This document shows positions 51,971 to 59,901 of a DNA stretch of 64,000 nt, piece by piece (the first letter of the stretch is position 1; the number at the start of each line of letters is the position of its first letter). Below the pieces are notes generated by a model. That model worked only from the letters and a program-made list of their open reading frames with translations. It searched no databases and was not told where the DNA came from. This DNA is from Agromyces allii (GTDB lineage Bacteria; Actinomycetota; Actinomycetes; Actinomycetales; Microbacteriaceae), in contig NZ_WBIN01000006.1 in assembly GCF_009749385.1 (NCBI RefSeq), positions 299,424-363,423 on the forward strand, written 5' to 3'. The position numbers were made by a program, and so were the translations under genes.

Positions 51971-52819
51971 TCAGCCGACGGTGACGGGCACCGTCGGCGA
52001 CACGACGAGCATCGGGGCGGCACCGGGTGCGGCGACGAACGAGACGACGGCCGAGAGCTCGTAGGCGCCGGGCGCCAGCGGCGGCAGGTCGGCCCGGATC
52101 GCACCGCCCTGCTCGTCGGCCGCGGTGCACGCCGCAGCGGCGAACCGACCCTCGAGCTCGATCTGCTCGCCCGGCGCGAGCCGCACCGGCGTGAAGTCCT
52201 CGTCGACGGCGAGCGACGGATGCCACACGGTCTTGCCCGAGTCGGAGACCGTCACCGCGGGCGCCGAGCGAACCGACCCCTCGACCGTCGTCGTGCCCTC
52301 GTTCGCGATGCGCACGAGCACCACGCCCTCGGCGCCGGGGGAGACCGGCTCGGCCGGGGCGACGAGCACCACCGAGATCGGGCCGGTCGCGGCATCCGTC
52401 GCCGGGGCGATCGGAGCATCGCAGCGATTCAGCGAATCGGGTCCGACGACGAGCAGGTCGTCGCCGAACTGCTCGCCGTCGCGCGGCGCGACGGCATCGG
52501 GCTCGGCGGAGCCCGCGCCGTCGGCGCCCTCGGACACCGGCGCGTCCTCGGCGATCGAGCCCGCGGTGGTCGCGGCGTCCTGCGTCAGCGCGCCGACGCC
52601 GAACGCGAGCGCCCCGACGACGAGCAGGCCCGCGACCGACGCGGTCGCGCCGACGACCGCGCGGCGGCGGCGCACGCGCCTCGCACGGCTGCCGCGCAGC
52701 ACGGCGTCGAGGTCGACCGGGCGCTGGGCCGCGGCATCCGCCTCGTGAGCGAGCGCCTCGGAGAGGTCGTGAGGGTCGGGCGACATGGGGTCGTCGGGCG
52801 ACATCGGGTCAGGCGACAT
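51971..52819 (-). CDS. Putative membrane anti-sigma factor partner
   Basis: 282 residues. Cytoplasmic N-terminus of about 60 residues ending in RARRVRRRRA, one helix (VVGATASVAGLLVVGALAFGVGAL, about 60-83), then an extracytoplasmic domain of about 190 residues with beta-rich character. The N-terminus repeats MSPD-P three times, so starts at residues 1, 6 and 11 are all possible. The gene overlaps the ECF sigma stop by 11 bp, the normal place for an anti-sigma factor, but no zinc motif is present. Assignment is by context. Confidence 0.6.
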   Translation of the reverse strand: MSPDPMSPDDPMSPDPHDLSEALAHEADAAAQRPVDLDAVLRGSRARRVRRRRAVVGATASVAGLLVVGALAFGVGALTQDAATTAGSIAEDAPVSEGADGAGSAEPDAVAPRDGEQFGDDLLVVGPDSLNRCDAPIAPATDAATGPISVVLVAPAEPVSPGAEGVVLVRIANEGTTTVEGSVRSAPAVTVSDSGKTVWHPSLAVDEDFTPVRLAPGEQIELEGRFAAAACTAADEQGGAIRADLPPLAPGAYELSAVVSFVAAPGAAPMLVVSPTVPVTVG

Positions 52820-53354
52820 GGTCACCCTCCGTCCGGGTGGGCATCGGACGCGGGGTCGCGGCATCCGATGCGAGGATCGAGGAGGAGAGCGCCCGCAGCG
52901 CATCGCTCAAGTACCGCTTCACCGCGCCCGAGCTGAGCCCGAGCGTCGCGGCGACCTGGTCGACCGTGAGGTCCTCGTAGTACCGCAGCACGATGCACGC
53001 CGCCTGACGCGGCGCGAGCGAGCGGACGCGGCGCATGAGGTCGAGGCGTTCGTCGGTGCCGGCCGACTCGGACTGGGCGACCGACGGCGCGACGGCCAGG
53101 TGCCGCACACGGCGCCAGGTGCCCTCGCGCCGCGAACGGTCGATCACCGCGTTCAGGATCGCGCGTCGCACGTAGGCCTCCGCGCGCGGCAGGTCGAGCT
53201 GGAACCGCGGGGTGCCGAACGTGCGCACGAGGGCGTCCTGCACGAGGTCGGCGGCGTCGTCGACGCTGCCGGTCAGCAGGTACGCGTAGCGCGTGAGCGC
53301 ATCACCGCGTTCGGCGACCAGTCGTGTCGCGACGTCGTCCCAGGTGCGGGCCAA
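52809..53354 (-). CDS. SigE-family ECF RNA polymerase sigma factor
   Basis: 181 residues. Region 2: ALTRYAYLLTGSVDDAADLVQDALVRTF and AEAYVRRAILNAVIDRSRR. Region 4: LAPRQAACIVLRYYEDLTVDQVAATLGLSSGAVKRYLSDALRAL. This is the actinobacterial SigE-family type common in Streptomyces and relatives, not the SigH type at 6952. The start is a rare TTG, supported by GGGAGGAG 6 nt upstream and by alignment of region 2. A stable hairpin lies directly next to that ribosome-binding site. Confidence 0.9.
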   Translation of the reverse strand: MARTWDDVATRLVAERGDALTRYAYLLTGSVDDAADLVQDALVRTFGTPRFQLDLPRAEAYVRRAILNAVIDRSRREGTWRRVRHLAVAPSVAQSESAGTDERLDLMRRVRSLAPRQAACIVLRYYEDLTVDQVAATLGLSSGAVKRYLSDALRALSSSILASDAATPRPMPTRTEGDHVA

Positions 53355-53368
53355 GTCGGGCTCCTCCC

Positions 53369-53389
53369 GACGGCGGAGGGTCCGCCGTC
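53369..53389 (-). other. Hairpin beside the ECF sigma ribosome-binding site
   Basis: On the minus strand GACGGCGGA and TCCGCCGTC form a 9-bp stem with loop CCC, ending immediately before GGGAGGAG. The loop and right arm also hold CCTCC, able to pair with GGAGG of the ribosome-binding site, so two exclusive folds are possible. Confidence 0.5.
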
Positions 53390-53451
53390 ACTTGAAGAGA
53401 CGAACGGATGACGCGTTTCGTTGGGTGACCGTCGAAATCGACGGGATTCTG

Positions 53452-53524
53452 TGCCCCCGGAGGGATTCGAACCCCCGACCTACGGTACCGGAAACCGGCG
53501 CTCTATCCCCTGAGCTACGGAGGC
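53452..53524 (-). tRNA. tRNA-Arg (anticodon CCG)
   Basis: Read on the minus strand: acceptor GCCTCCG/CGGGGGC, D stem GCTC/GAGC with an 8-nt loop, anticodon loop TTCCGGT with anticodon CCG (reads CGG), T stem GGGGG/CCCTC with TTCGAAT. All stems close; two are completed by G-U pairs and the top anticodon-stem pair is a C-U mismatch. Length 73 nt with discriminator A and no encoded CCA. It lies about 2 kb from argS, the enzyme that charges it. Confidence 0.95.
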
Positions 53525-53577
53525 GCACAGCCAGCAACACTAGCACCGTTCGCGGCATCGCTCAGCCCGCGGGGACG

Positions 53578-54771
53578 TCAGGCGCGGCCGAGCGCGGCGA
53601 CCGAGTCGAGGAGCTCGTCGCGCACACGGGTGCCGAGCAGGCTCTTCGCGCCGCGCAGCACCGCATCGCCCTCGACGGTCGTCGCGCGCACCTCGGGGTA
53701 CCACCGGCTGATGCGACGGATGCCGCTCGCGACCGCCTGCGCGAACGCCTCGCCGCCGAGGTTGGCGGTCGGCCCGGCGAGCACGATCAGCCCGGGGTCG
53801 AGCGTCGCGATCACGGGCAGGGCGATGTGCGCCACGCGCAGGGCGAGATCGTCGAAGACCGCGCGCCGTGCGTCGTCGGCGCCGGGCGCGGCGAGCGCCT
53901 CGCGGGCGGCGTGGAAGCCGTCGGCGTCGATGCCGTGGCGCTGGGCGAGCAGCGCGACGGCGCGCCCGCCCACGAGGTCCTGCACCGTGCGTGCAGCCGG
54001 GTCGATGACGTTCGCCTCCGACGAGACCGGGAGGAAGCCGATCTCGCCCGCGCCGCCGAACGACCCTCGGTGCAGGTCGCCGGCGACGTCGAACGAGGCG
54101 CCGACGCCGTTGCCGAGCCACAGCAGGGCGAACACGTCGCGGCCGACGGCGACGCCGACCTCGCGCTCGGCGAGGGCGGCGAGGTTCACGTCGTTCTCGA
54201 TGAGCACGGAGCGCCCCAGGTCGGCCTCGAGGATGCCGCGGAGGCCCCGAACGGGCCAGCCGGGCAGGGTCTCGCTGAAGAGCTCGCCGCCCGTGCCGGG
54301 GTCGACGTATCCGGGGATGCCGAGGCACACCGTGTGCACGGCGTCGGGCGAGGTGCCGGCGGCCTCGCTCGCCGCGTCGATCGCCCGGCGCACCTCCTCG
54401 ACGGCGGAGCGCGCCGTCGGGTCGCGCGGAAGCGGCATCCGCACCATCGGGCGCTCGGTGCCGGCCGCGTCGACGACCGTCGCGCGCAGCTCGAACGCGT
54501 CGAGGTCGAGCGCGACGCCCACGCGCCGGTCGGTGCGCGCCGCGTAGACGACGGCGGCACGGCCCGCGGCGCCGGCGAGCAGGCCCTGCTCCTCGATCGC
54601 GCCGAGCTGCAGCAGGCGGCTCATCATCTGCGACGCCGTGGGCTTCGAGACGCCGACGAGCTCGCAGATGCGGTTGCGCGTGAGCGGCCCGTGGTCGAGC
54701 AGAACGGCCAGCCCGGCCCGGTCGTTGACCGCACCGAGCCAGGACGGGGTTCCAGGTGTGTTCGGCGCCAC
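53578..54771 (-). CDS. ROK-family transcriptional regulator lacking the zinc motif
   Basis: 397 residues. N-terminal winged helix (GPLTRNRICELVGVSKPTASQMMSRLLQLG), then the two-lobed ROK sugar-kinase-like fold with ENDVNLAALAE and GASFDVAGDLHRGSFGGAGEIGF. The ROK zinc site (consensus CxCGxxGCxE) should follow shortly, but the sequence reads VSSEANVIDPAARTV and has no Cys. This suggests a regulator that has lost kinase-type metal binding yet still senses a ligand. A GTG start is assumed. Targets are not evident; the neighbouring lipoprotein gene is a candidate. Confidence 0.85.
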   Translation of the reverse strand: MAPNTPGTPSWLGAVNDRAGLAVLLDHGPLTRNRICELVGVSKPTASQMMSRLLQLGAIEEQGLLAGAAGRAAVVYAARTDRRVGVALDLDAFELRATVVDAAGTERPMVRMPLPRDPTARSAVEEVRRAIDAASEAAGTSPDAVHTVCLGIPGYVDPGTGGELFSETLPGWPVRGLRGILEADLGRSVLIENDVNLAALAEREVGVAVGRDVFALLWLGNGVGASFDVAGDLHRGSFGGAGEIGFLPVSSEANVIDPAARTVQDLVGGRAVALLAQRHGIDADGFHAAREALAAPGADDARRAVFDDLALRVAHIALPVIATLDPGLIVLAGPTANLGGEAFAQAVASGIRRISRWYPEVRATTVEGDAVLRGAKSLLGTRVRDELLDSVAALGRA

Positions 54772-54816
54772 CGCGTCGCTCCTCGGGGTCGGTCCTGCTC
54801 GGTCGGTCGGGTCGGG

Positions 54817-55461
54817 TCAGCTCGCCGGGAGGTTCGCGAGCACGCCCTCGACGAGTCGCTGCGCGTCGCCGGGCTCGAAGAACTCGGGCGAGTCGAGCAC
54901 GACCCAGTAGGCGCCCGTGAACACCTGCACCTGGCCGTTCGAGCCGCTGTGCTCGAAGAATCCGGTGACGGCGGGCGGCGTGCCGTAGGTGGGCACCGCG
55001 GTGCTCGAGGCGGCCGCCTCGTTGGCGTAGCCCGTGAGCGCGCTCGCCGACGGCGTGGCCACGGCCACCTCGATGAGGTCGCCGCTCGTCTGGTTCAGGT
55101 AGCCGCACGCGGTGCCCGCGGCATCCGTCGCCACGGTCTTCACGGTGGCCGCCTTCGGGGCGTAGTCGGGTGCGGCGCCGAAGTTGGGGTTGAACGCGTA
55201 GAGCTGGTCGGGCGTGACGAGCGCATCGCACGCGATCGCGAACGGCGTGGGCGGTTCGACGCTCTCGGAAGGCTCGGGCGTGACCGCAGGGTCGGATGCC
55301 GCGGGCGAGCCCGATGCGGCCGGGTCGGACGCCGGCGGCGTGGGGTCGGCACCTGCCGGGCTGCAGCCGCTCAGCAGCAACGCGGATGCCGCGACGAGCA
55401 GCGTCGAACCCACGACGGAACGGAGGCTTCGGGCAGGGCGGCGCAGGGCAGGGCGGGGCAT
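54817..55461 (-). CDS. Putative lipoprotein, unknown function
   Basis: 214 residues. Signal peptide with lipobox LLSGC at about residue 33, a Pro/Ser/Ala-rich linker (about 35-70), then a compact domain with two Cys (FAIACDALV and GTACGYLNQ) likely to form a disulfide. The fold looks like DUF3558-type or similar actinobacterial lipoproteins, but I cannot confirm it. On the minus strand TACAGT lies 6 nt before the ATG. It is divergent from argS and followed by the ROK gene 45 bp downstream. Confidence 0.8.
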   Translation of the reverse strand: MPRPALRRPARSLRSVVGSTLLVAASALLLSGCSPAGADPTPPASDPAASGSPAASDPAVTPEPSESVEPPTPFAIACDALVTPDQLYAFNPNFGAAPDYAPKAATVKTVATDAAGTACGYLNQTSGDLIEVAVATPSASALTGYANEAAASSTAVPTYGTPPAVTGFFEHSGSNGQVQVFTGAYWVVLDSPEFFEPGDAQRLVEGVLANLPAS

Positions 55462-55467
55462 GGACAG

Positions 55468-55473
55468 ACTGTA
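55468..55473 (-). promoter_or_regulatory. -10 element of lipoprotein gene, probably leaderless
   Basis: TACAGT on the minus strand, then 6 nt, then the ATG at 55461. It is back-to-back with the argS promoter. Confidence 0.45.
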
Positions 55474-55486
55474 CAACGTCGAACGG

Positions 55487-55492
55487 TAGGAT
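55487..55492 (+). promoter_or_regulatory. -10 element of argS, probably leaderless
   Basis: TAGGAT, then 6 nt (TTGCGG), then GTG 55499. Confidence 0.5.
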
Positions 55493-55498
55493 TTGCGG

Positions 55499-57172
55499 GT
55501 GACTCCCGACGACCTCTCGCGCGCCCTGTTCGACCTCGTGACCGCCATGGTCGAGCGACGTCGGCAAGCCGGCGCCGAGGTCGAGCTCTCCCTCTCGCCC
55601 GAGCAGATCGTGCTCGAGCGCCCGAAGAACCGCGAGCACGGCGACTGGGCGTCGAACGTCGCCATGCGCCTGGCGAAGCCGCTCGGCTCCAACCCGCGCG
55701 AGATCGCGACCGAGCTCGCCGCGGGCCTCGCGGGCGTCGACGGCGTGACCAGCGCCGAGGTCGCCGGCCCCGGCTTCATCAACGTGCGCCTCGACGCGGC
55801 CGCCGCCGGCGCGCTCGCGAAGACCATCGTCGATGCGGGCGCCGCGTACGGCCGCACCGAGAAGCTCGCGGGCTCGCGCATCAACCTCGAGTTCGTCTCG
55901 GCGAACCCCACCGGCCCGCTGCACATCGGCCACACCCGGTGGGCGGCCCTCGGCGACTCGATCGCGCGCGTGCTGCGCGCCGCGGGCGCCGACGTGGCGA
56001 GCGAGTACTACATCAACGACGCCGGCAACCAGATGCAGAACTTCGGCCTCTCGGTGCTCGCGGCGGCCAAGGGCGAGCCCACCCCCGAGGGCGGGTACCC
56101 CGGCAGCTACATCGGCGACCTGGCGACCCGCGTGCTCGAGCGCGAGCCCAAGCTGCTCGACCTCGCCGACGACGTCGCGCTGCACACCGCGACCGAGATC
56201 GCCTACGAGCTGCAGCTCGGCGAGATCGAGGCCTCGCTCGCGCGCTTCAACGTGCACTTCGACGTCTGGACCAGCGAGCGCCGCCTGCACGCCAAGGGCG
56301 ACGACGGGCTCTCCGACATCGACACGGCCGTCGAGCGCCTGCGCGCGCAGGGCCACGTCTACGACGAGGACGACGCCGTCTGGGTGCGCACGACCGACTT
56401 CGGCGACGACAAGGACCGCGTCATCCGCCGCGGCAACGGCATCTACACCTACTTCGCGGCCGACGCGGCCTACTACCTCGACAAGGGCGACCGCGGCTTC
56501 GGCCACAAGATCTACCTGCTCGGCGCCGACCACCACGGCTACGTGCACCGCCTCAAGGCCCTCGCGGGCGCCGCGGGCGACGACCCCGAGCGCGACGTCG
56601 AGGTGCTCATCGGCCAGCTCGTGTCGATCAACGGCGCGAAGCTCTCCAAGCGCGCCGGCAACATCATCGAGCTCGACGACCTGCAGGCCTGGCTCGGCAC
56701 CGACGCGCTCCGCTACACGCTCGCGCGCTATCCCGCCGACTCGCCGCTCACGATCGACCCCGAGATCCTCACCCGGCGCACGAACGACAACCCCGTCTTC
56801 TACGTGCAGTACGCCCACGCGCGCACGTCCGCGGTCGACCGCAACGCGGCATCCGTCGGCGTCGACCGTTCGAGCTTCGCGCCCGAGCTGCTCGAGCACG
56901 AGACCGAGTCGGCCCTGCTCGGCGCGCTGCAGGAGTTCCCGCGCATCGTGGCCCAGGCGGCCGAGCTGCGCGAGCCGCACCGCGTCGCCCGCTACATCGA
57001 GGAACTGGCTGGCCTCTACCACCGCTGGTACGACAACTGCCGCGTGCTGCCGCTCGGCGAGGAGCCCATCGGCGACCTGCACCGCACGCGCCTCTGGCTG
57101 AACGACGCGACCGGCCAGGTCATCCGCAACGGCCTCGACCTGCTCGGCGTCTCGGCTCCCGAGCGCATGTAG
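55499..57172 (+). CDS. argS: Arginyl-tRNA synthetase
   Basis: 557 residues, class I. N-terminal additional domain (about 1-110), HIGH motif in [25 protein letters not shown]-type loop as [14 protein letters not shown], and a C-terminal helical anticodon domain ending [10 protein letters not shown]. It charges tRNA-Arg; one such tRNA lies about 2 kb upstream on the other strand. GTG 55499 is preferred over a TTG two codons earlier because the -10 hexamer sits 6 nt upstream. The order argS-lysA-hom-thrC-thrB-rho is known from other Actinobacteria. Confidence 0.95.
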   Translation: MTPDDLSRALFDLVTAMVERRRQAGAEVELSLSPEQIVLERPKNREHGDWASNVAMRLAKPLGSNPREIATELAAGLAGVDGVTSAEVAGPGFINVRLDAAAAGALAKTIVDAGAAYGRTEKLAGSRINLEFVSANPTGPLHIGHTRWAALGDSIARVLRAAGADVASEYYINDAGNQMQNFGLSVLAAAKGEPTPEGGYPGSYIGDLATRVLEREPKLLDLADDVALHTATEIAYELQLGEIEASLARFNVHFDVWTSERRLHAKGDDGLSDIDTAVERLRAQGHVYDEDDAVWVRTTDFGDDKDRVIRRGNGIYTYFAADAAYYLDKGDRGFGHKIYLLGADHHGYVHRLKALAGAAGDDPERDVEVLIGQLVSINGAKLSKRAGNIIELDDLQAWLGTDALRYTLARYPADSPLTIDPEILTRRTNDNPVFYVQYAHARTSAVDRNAASVGVDRSSFAPELLEHETESALLGALQEFPRIVAQAAELREPHRVARYIEELAGLYHRWYDNCRVLPLGEEPIGDLHRTRLWLNDATGQVIRNGLDLLGVSAPERM

Positions 57173-57219
57173 GTTGGGTGCGCGGTCGCCCGACCCGCAT
57201 CGAGAGCACGGAGGACCAC

Positions 57220-58320
57220 GTGAGCACACCCCGCGACGGCTTCGACGAGACGGATGCCGCGGGCGGCCGTGAGCCCGACGGGGCGGTCGTACCCGGGGCG
57301 GCGTCTGACGTCACCGTGCCAGACCAGGCCGTCGTGCCCGACCAGGCCGCGCCCGACGAGACCGCGACCGATGAGAGCCCGGCCGACGGAAGCCCGGCCG
57401 ACGAGGGGCTCGCGCCCACCGCGGTGCTCGAGCCGCTGTCGGCCGACCACCAGCCCACCGAGGTGATCCGCGACGGCGTCGTGCCTGCCGCTGCGGCGGC
57501 CGCATCGGCGCCGGCGGCCGGCACCGCGACGGAGGCCTCGGCGCCCGTCGAGCCGCCCGCGGCCGAGACGGCGCAGGCCGACCCCGCCCGCCGCCGGACG
57601 CGTCGTCGCTGGATCATCGCCGGAGTCGTCGTGCTCGTGATCGCCGCGGTGCTCGTCGTCGCCGACCTGCTGACGCGTTCGGCGATCGAGCAGCGCATCG
57701 CCGACGAGGCGCGGCAGTCGCTGCCCGCGAACGTGCAGGGCGACGTCGACGTCAAGGTCGGCGGATTCTCGGTGCTCGCGCAGCTGCTCACCGGTTCGCT
57801 CGCGCAGATCACCGCCGATGCGCCCGAGCTCGAGGTCGACGGCAACCCGATCGACGTGCATCTCGTCGCGCACGGCGTGCCCGTGCAGCAGGGCGGCACG
57901 ATCGACTTCGTCGAGGGCACCGTGACGGCCGACGCGGCATCCGTCAACGCGCTCGTCGACGTGCCGGGCGTCGACGGCGAGATCGTGTTCGGCGACGGCA
58001 CCCTCGGGTACACCGGTCGGTTCGAGGTGCTCGGACTCTCGATCGCCTACTCGGTGACCGCCGAGGCCGAGGCGGCCGGCACCTCGGTCGTGCTCACGCC
58101 CGTCGGGGTCGAGATCGGCTCCGGAGACCGAGCGCTCGTGCTCGAGAACATGCCGAGCCTGCTCCGCAACCCGATCGACGTGTGCGTCGCGAAGTACCTC
58201 CCTGCCGGAGCCGAGGTCGACGGCGTCGACCTCTCGCCCGGTCAGGCGACGGTGTCGTTCCAGGCCAGCGACCTGCCGCTCGGCGAGGAGGCCCTGCAGG
58301 TGCTCGGCACCTGCGGCTGA
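57220..58320 (+). CDS. DUF2993 (LmeA-like) membrane-anchored protein
   Basis: 366 residues. A disordered acidic cytoplasmic tail of about 125 residues (Asp/Glu/Pro/Ala-rich, with near-repeats PDQAVVPDQA and ADGSPADEG), then basic RRRTRRRW and one helix (IIAGVVVLVIAAVLVVADLL). The external DUF2993 domain (about 155-366) contains FSVLAQLLTGSLAQITADAPEL. In mycobacteria LmeA binds phosphoinositides during lipomannan assembly. GTG 57220 has GGAGG 5 nt upstream. It sits 47 bp after argS, before the lysA promoter. Confidence 0.82.
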   Translation: MSTPRDGFDETDAAGGREPDGAVVPGAASDVTVPDQAVVPDQAAPDETATDESPADGSPADEGLAPTAVLEPLSADHQPTEVIRDGVVPAAAAAASAPAAGTATEASAPVEPPAAETAQADPARRRTRRRWIIAGVVVLVIAAVLVVADLLTRSAIEQRIADEARQSLPANVQGDVDVKVGGFSVLAQLLTGSLAQITADAPELEVDGNPIDVHLVAHGVPVQQGGTIDFVEGTVTADAASVNALVDVPGVDGEIVFGDGTLGYTGRFEVLGLSIAYSVTAEAEAAGTSVVLTPVGVEIGSGDRALVLENMPSLLRNPIDVCVAKYLPAGAEVDGVDLSPGQATVSFQASDLPLGEEALQVLGTCG

Positions 58321-58337
58321 GCCGGGCGTCACCCGAT

Positions 58338-58366
58338 TCGGCGGCTGCCCGAGCACTCGATAGACT
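58338..58366 (+). promoter_or_regulatory. Candidate lysA promoter with 105-nt leader
   Basis: TCGGCG (58338-58343), 17 bp, TAGACT (58361-58366). The leader to the GTG at 58477 contains a small inverted repeat (CTCGC..GCGAG) but no lysine-riboswitch features that I recognise. Confidence 0.4.
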
Positions 58367-58476
58367 CCCCGGAGGCCGCCCCACAAGGACGGTTCGCAGC
58401 AGGCTTCGCCGAATCGATCCGGGTTCGCTCGCCTCGAGCGAGGTTCTCGATCCATCACGTCCCTGAAGGTTTCCCC

Positions 58477-59901
58477 GTGGCAACGACCACCGCAGTCCCC
58501 GGATGGCTGCATGCGCCCGCCGACGCGAACGCCCTCGCCGAGCAGGTCTGGCCCATCGGTGCGCACCGCGACGACGCCGGCCGTCTCGTCATCGGCGGCA
58601 TCGACGCCGCGACGCTCGCCGAGGCCTACGGCACGCCGCTCTACGTGGTCGACGAGGCCGACGCCCGCGCCCGCGCGCGGCGCCTGCTGGCCGCATTCGA
58701 GTCCGCCGCGGCATCCGTCGGCACCGAGGTCACCGTCTACTACGCGGGCAAGGCGTTCCTCTCGAGCGAGATCGTGCGCTGGGTCACGGGCGAGGGGCTG
58801 GCCGTCGATGTGTGCAGCGGCGGCGAACTCGCGGTCGCGCTCGCCGCCGGCGCCGATCCGGCCCGCATCGGGTTCCACGGCAACAACAAGTCGCACGCCG
58901 AGATCGAGCGCGCGGTCGGCGCGGGGGTCGGCGCGATCATCCTCGACTCCGAGATCGAGATCGAGCGCGTGGCCGAGGCCGCAGCGCGCGCCGGTCGCGT
59001 GCAGCGCGTGCGCCTGCGCGTGAACAGCGGCGTGCACGCCTCGACGCACGAGTTCCTCGCCACGGCGCACGAAGACCAGAAGTTCGGCGTCTCGCTCGAT
59101 CGCGCGGTCGAGCTCGGCACGCGCATCCGTTCGCACGCGTCGCTCGACTTCCTCGGACTGCACTGCCACATCGGCTCGCAGATCTTCGACTCCGCCGGTT
59201 TCGCCGAGTCGGCCGAGCGGCTGCTCGCCGCGCACGCCGAGCTCGCGCGCGTCGAACCCCTGCCAGAGCTCAACCTCGGCGGCGGCTTCGGCATCGCCTA
59301 CACCTCGGCCGATGAGCCGACGCCCATCGAGCAGATCTCGCAGGGCATCGCCGACGCCGTCGCGAGCGCGTGCCGCGACCACGGCGTGCCCGTGCCGAGG
59401 CTCGCCTTCGAGCCCGGGCGCTCGATCATCGGCCCCGCCGGCGTCACGCTCTACACCGTCGGCACGGTCAAGCCCGTGCCGATCGAGGGCGGATGGCGGC
59501 ACTACGTCTCTGTCGACGGCGGCATGAGCGACAACGCCCGCACCGCGCTCTACGGCGCCGACTACACGGTGCGCCTCGCGGGCCGCGTGTCCGACGAGCA
59601 TCCGGCGCTCGTGCGCATCGCGGGCAAGCACTGCGAATCCGGCGACATCGTCGTCGACGCCGACTACCTGCCGCACGACGTCGCCCCGGGCGACCTCGTC
59701 GCGGTCGCGGCCACCGGCGCCTACTGCTGGTCGCTCGCGAACAACTACAACCACGTCCCACGCCCGCCGGTCGTCGCCGTCCGCGACGGCGAGGCGCGCG
59801 TGATCGTGCACGGCGAGACGGTCGACGACCTGCTCGCGCGCGACGCGGGCCTCACCGCGACGCGCCCCGCACCGAACTCCACCGGAGGAATCACCGCATG
59901 A
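58477..59901 (+). CDS. lysA: Diaminopimelate decarboxylase
   Basis: 474 residues, fold-III PLP enzyme. The PLP Lys is in TVYYAGKAFLSSEI, followed by DVCSGGELAVAL and GFHGNNKS. GLHCHIGSQIFD and LNLGGGFGI bind phosphate, EPGRSIIGPAG follows, and CESGDIV carries the catalytic Cys from the other subunit. It makes L-lysine from meso-diaminopimelate. GTG 58477 follows GAAGG. The stop overlaps hom by 4 bp, so the lysine and threonine branches share one transcript. Confidence 0.95.
   Translation: MATTTAVPGWLHAPADANALAEQVWPIGAHRDDAGRLVIGGIDAATLAEAYGTPLYVVDEADARARARRLLAAFESAAASVGTEVTVYYAGKAFLSSEIVRWVTGEGLAVDVCSGGELAVALAAGADPARIGFHGNNKSHAEIERAVGAGVGAIILDSEIEIERVAEAAARAGRVQRVRLRVNSGVHASTHEFLATAHEDQKFGVSLDRAVELGTRIRSHASLDFLGLHCHIGSQIFDSAGFAESAERLLAAHAELARVEPLPELNLGGGFGIAYTSADEPTPIEQISQGIADAVASACRDHGVPVPRLAFEPGRSIIGPAGVTLYTVGTVKPVPIEGGWRHYVSVDGGMSDNARTALYGADYTVRLAGRVSDEHPALVRIAGKHCESGDIVVDADYLPHDVAPGDLVAVAATGAYCWSLANNYNHVPRPPVVAVRDGEARVIVHGETVDDLLARDAGLTATRPAPNSTGGITA

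Noticed and set aside
53293..57219. Very long plus-strand frame leading into the DUF2993 gene
   Set aside because: It runs antisense to the ROK and lipoprotein genes, through the tRNA, and across argS in the wrong frame. Real coding begins at GTG 57220 with a Shine-Dalgarno sequence.
58367..58476. Lysine riboswitch in the lysA leader
   Set aside because: The leader is about 105 nt and too short for the five-helix lysine fold; none of its conserved segments is recognisable.
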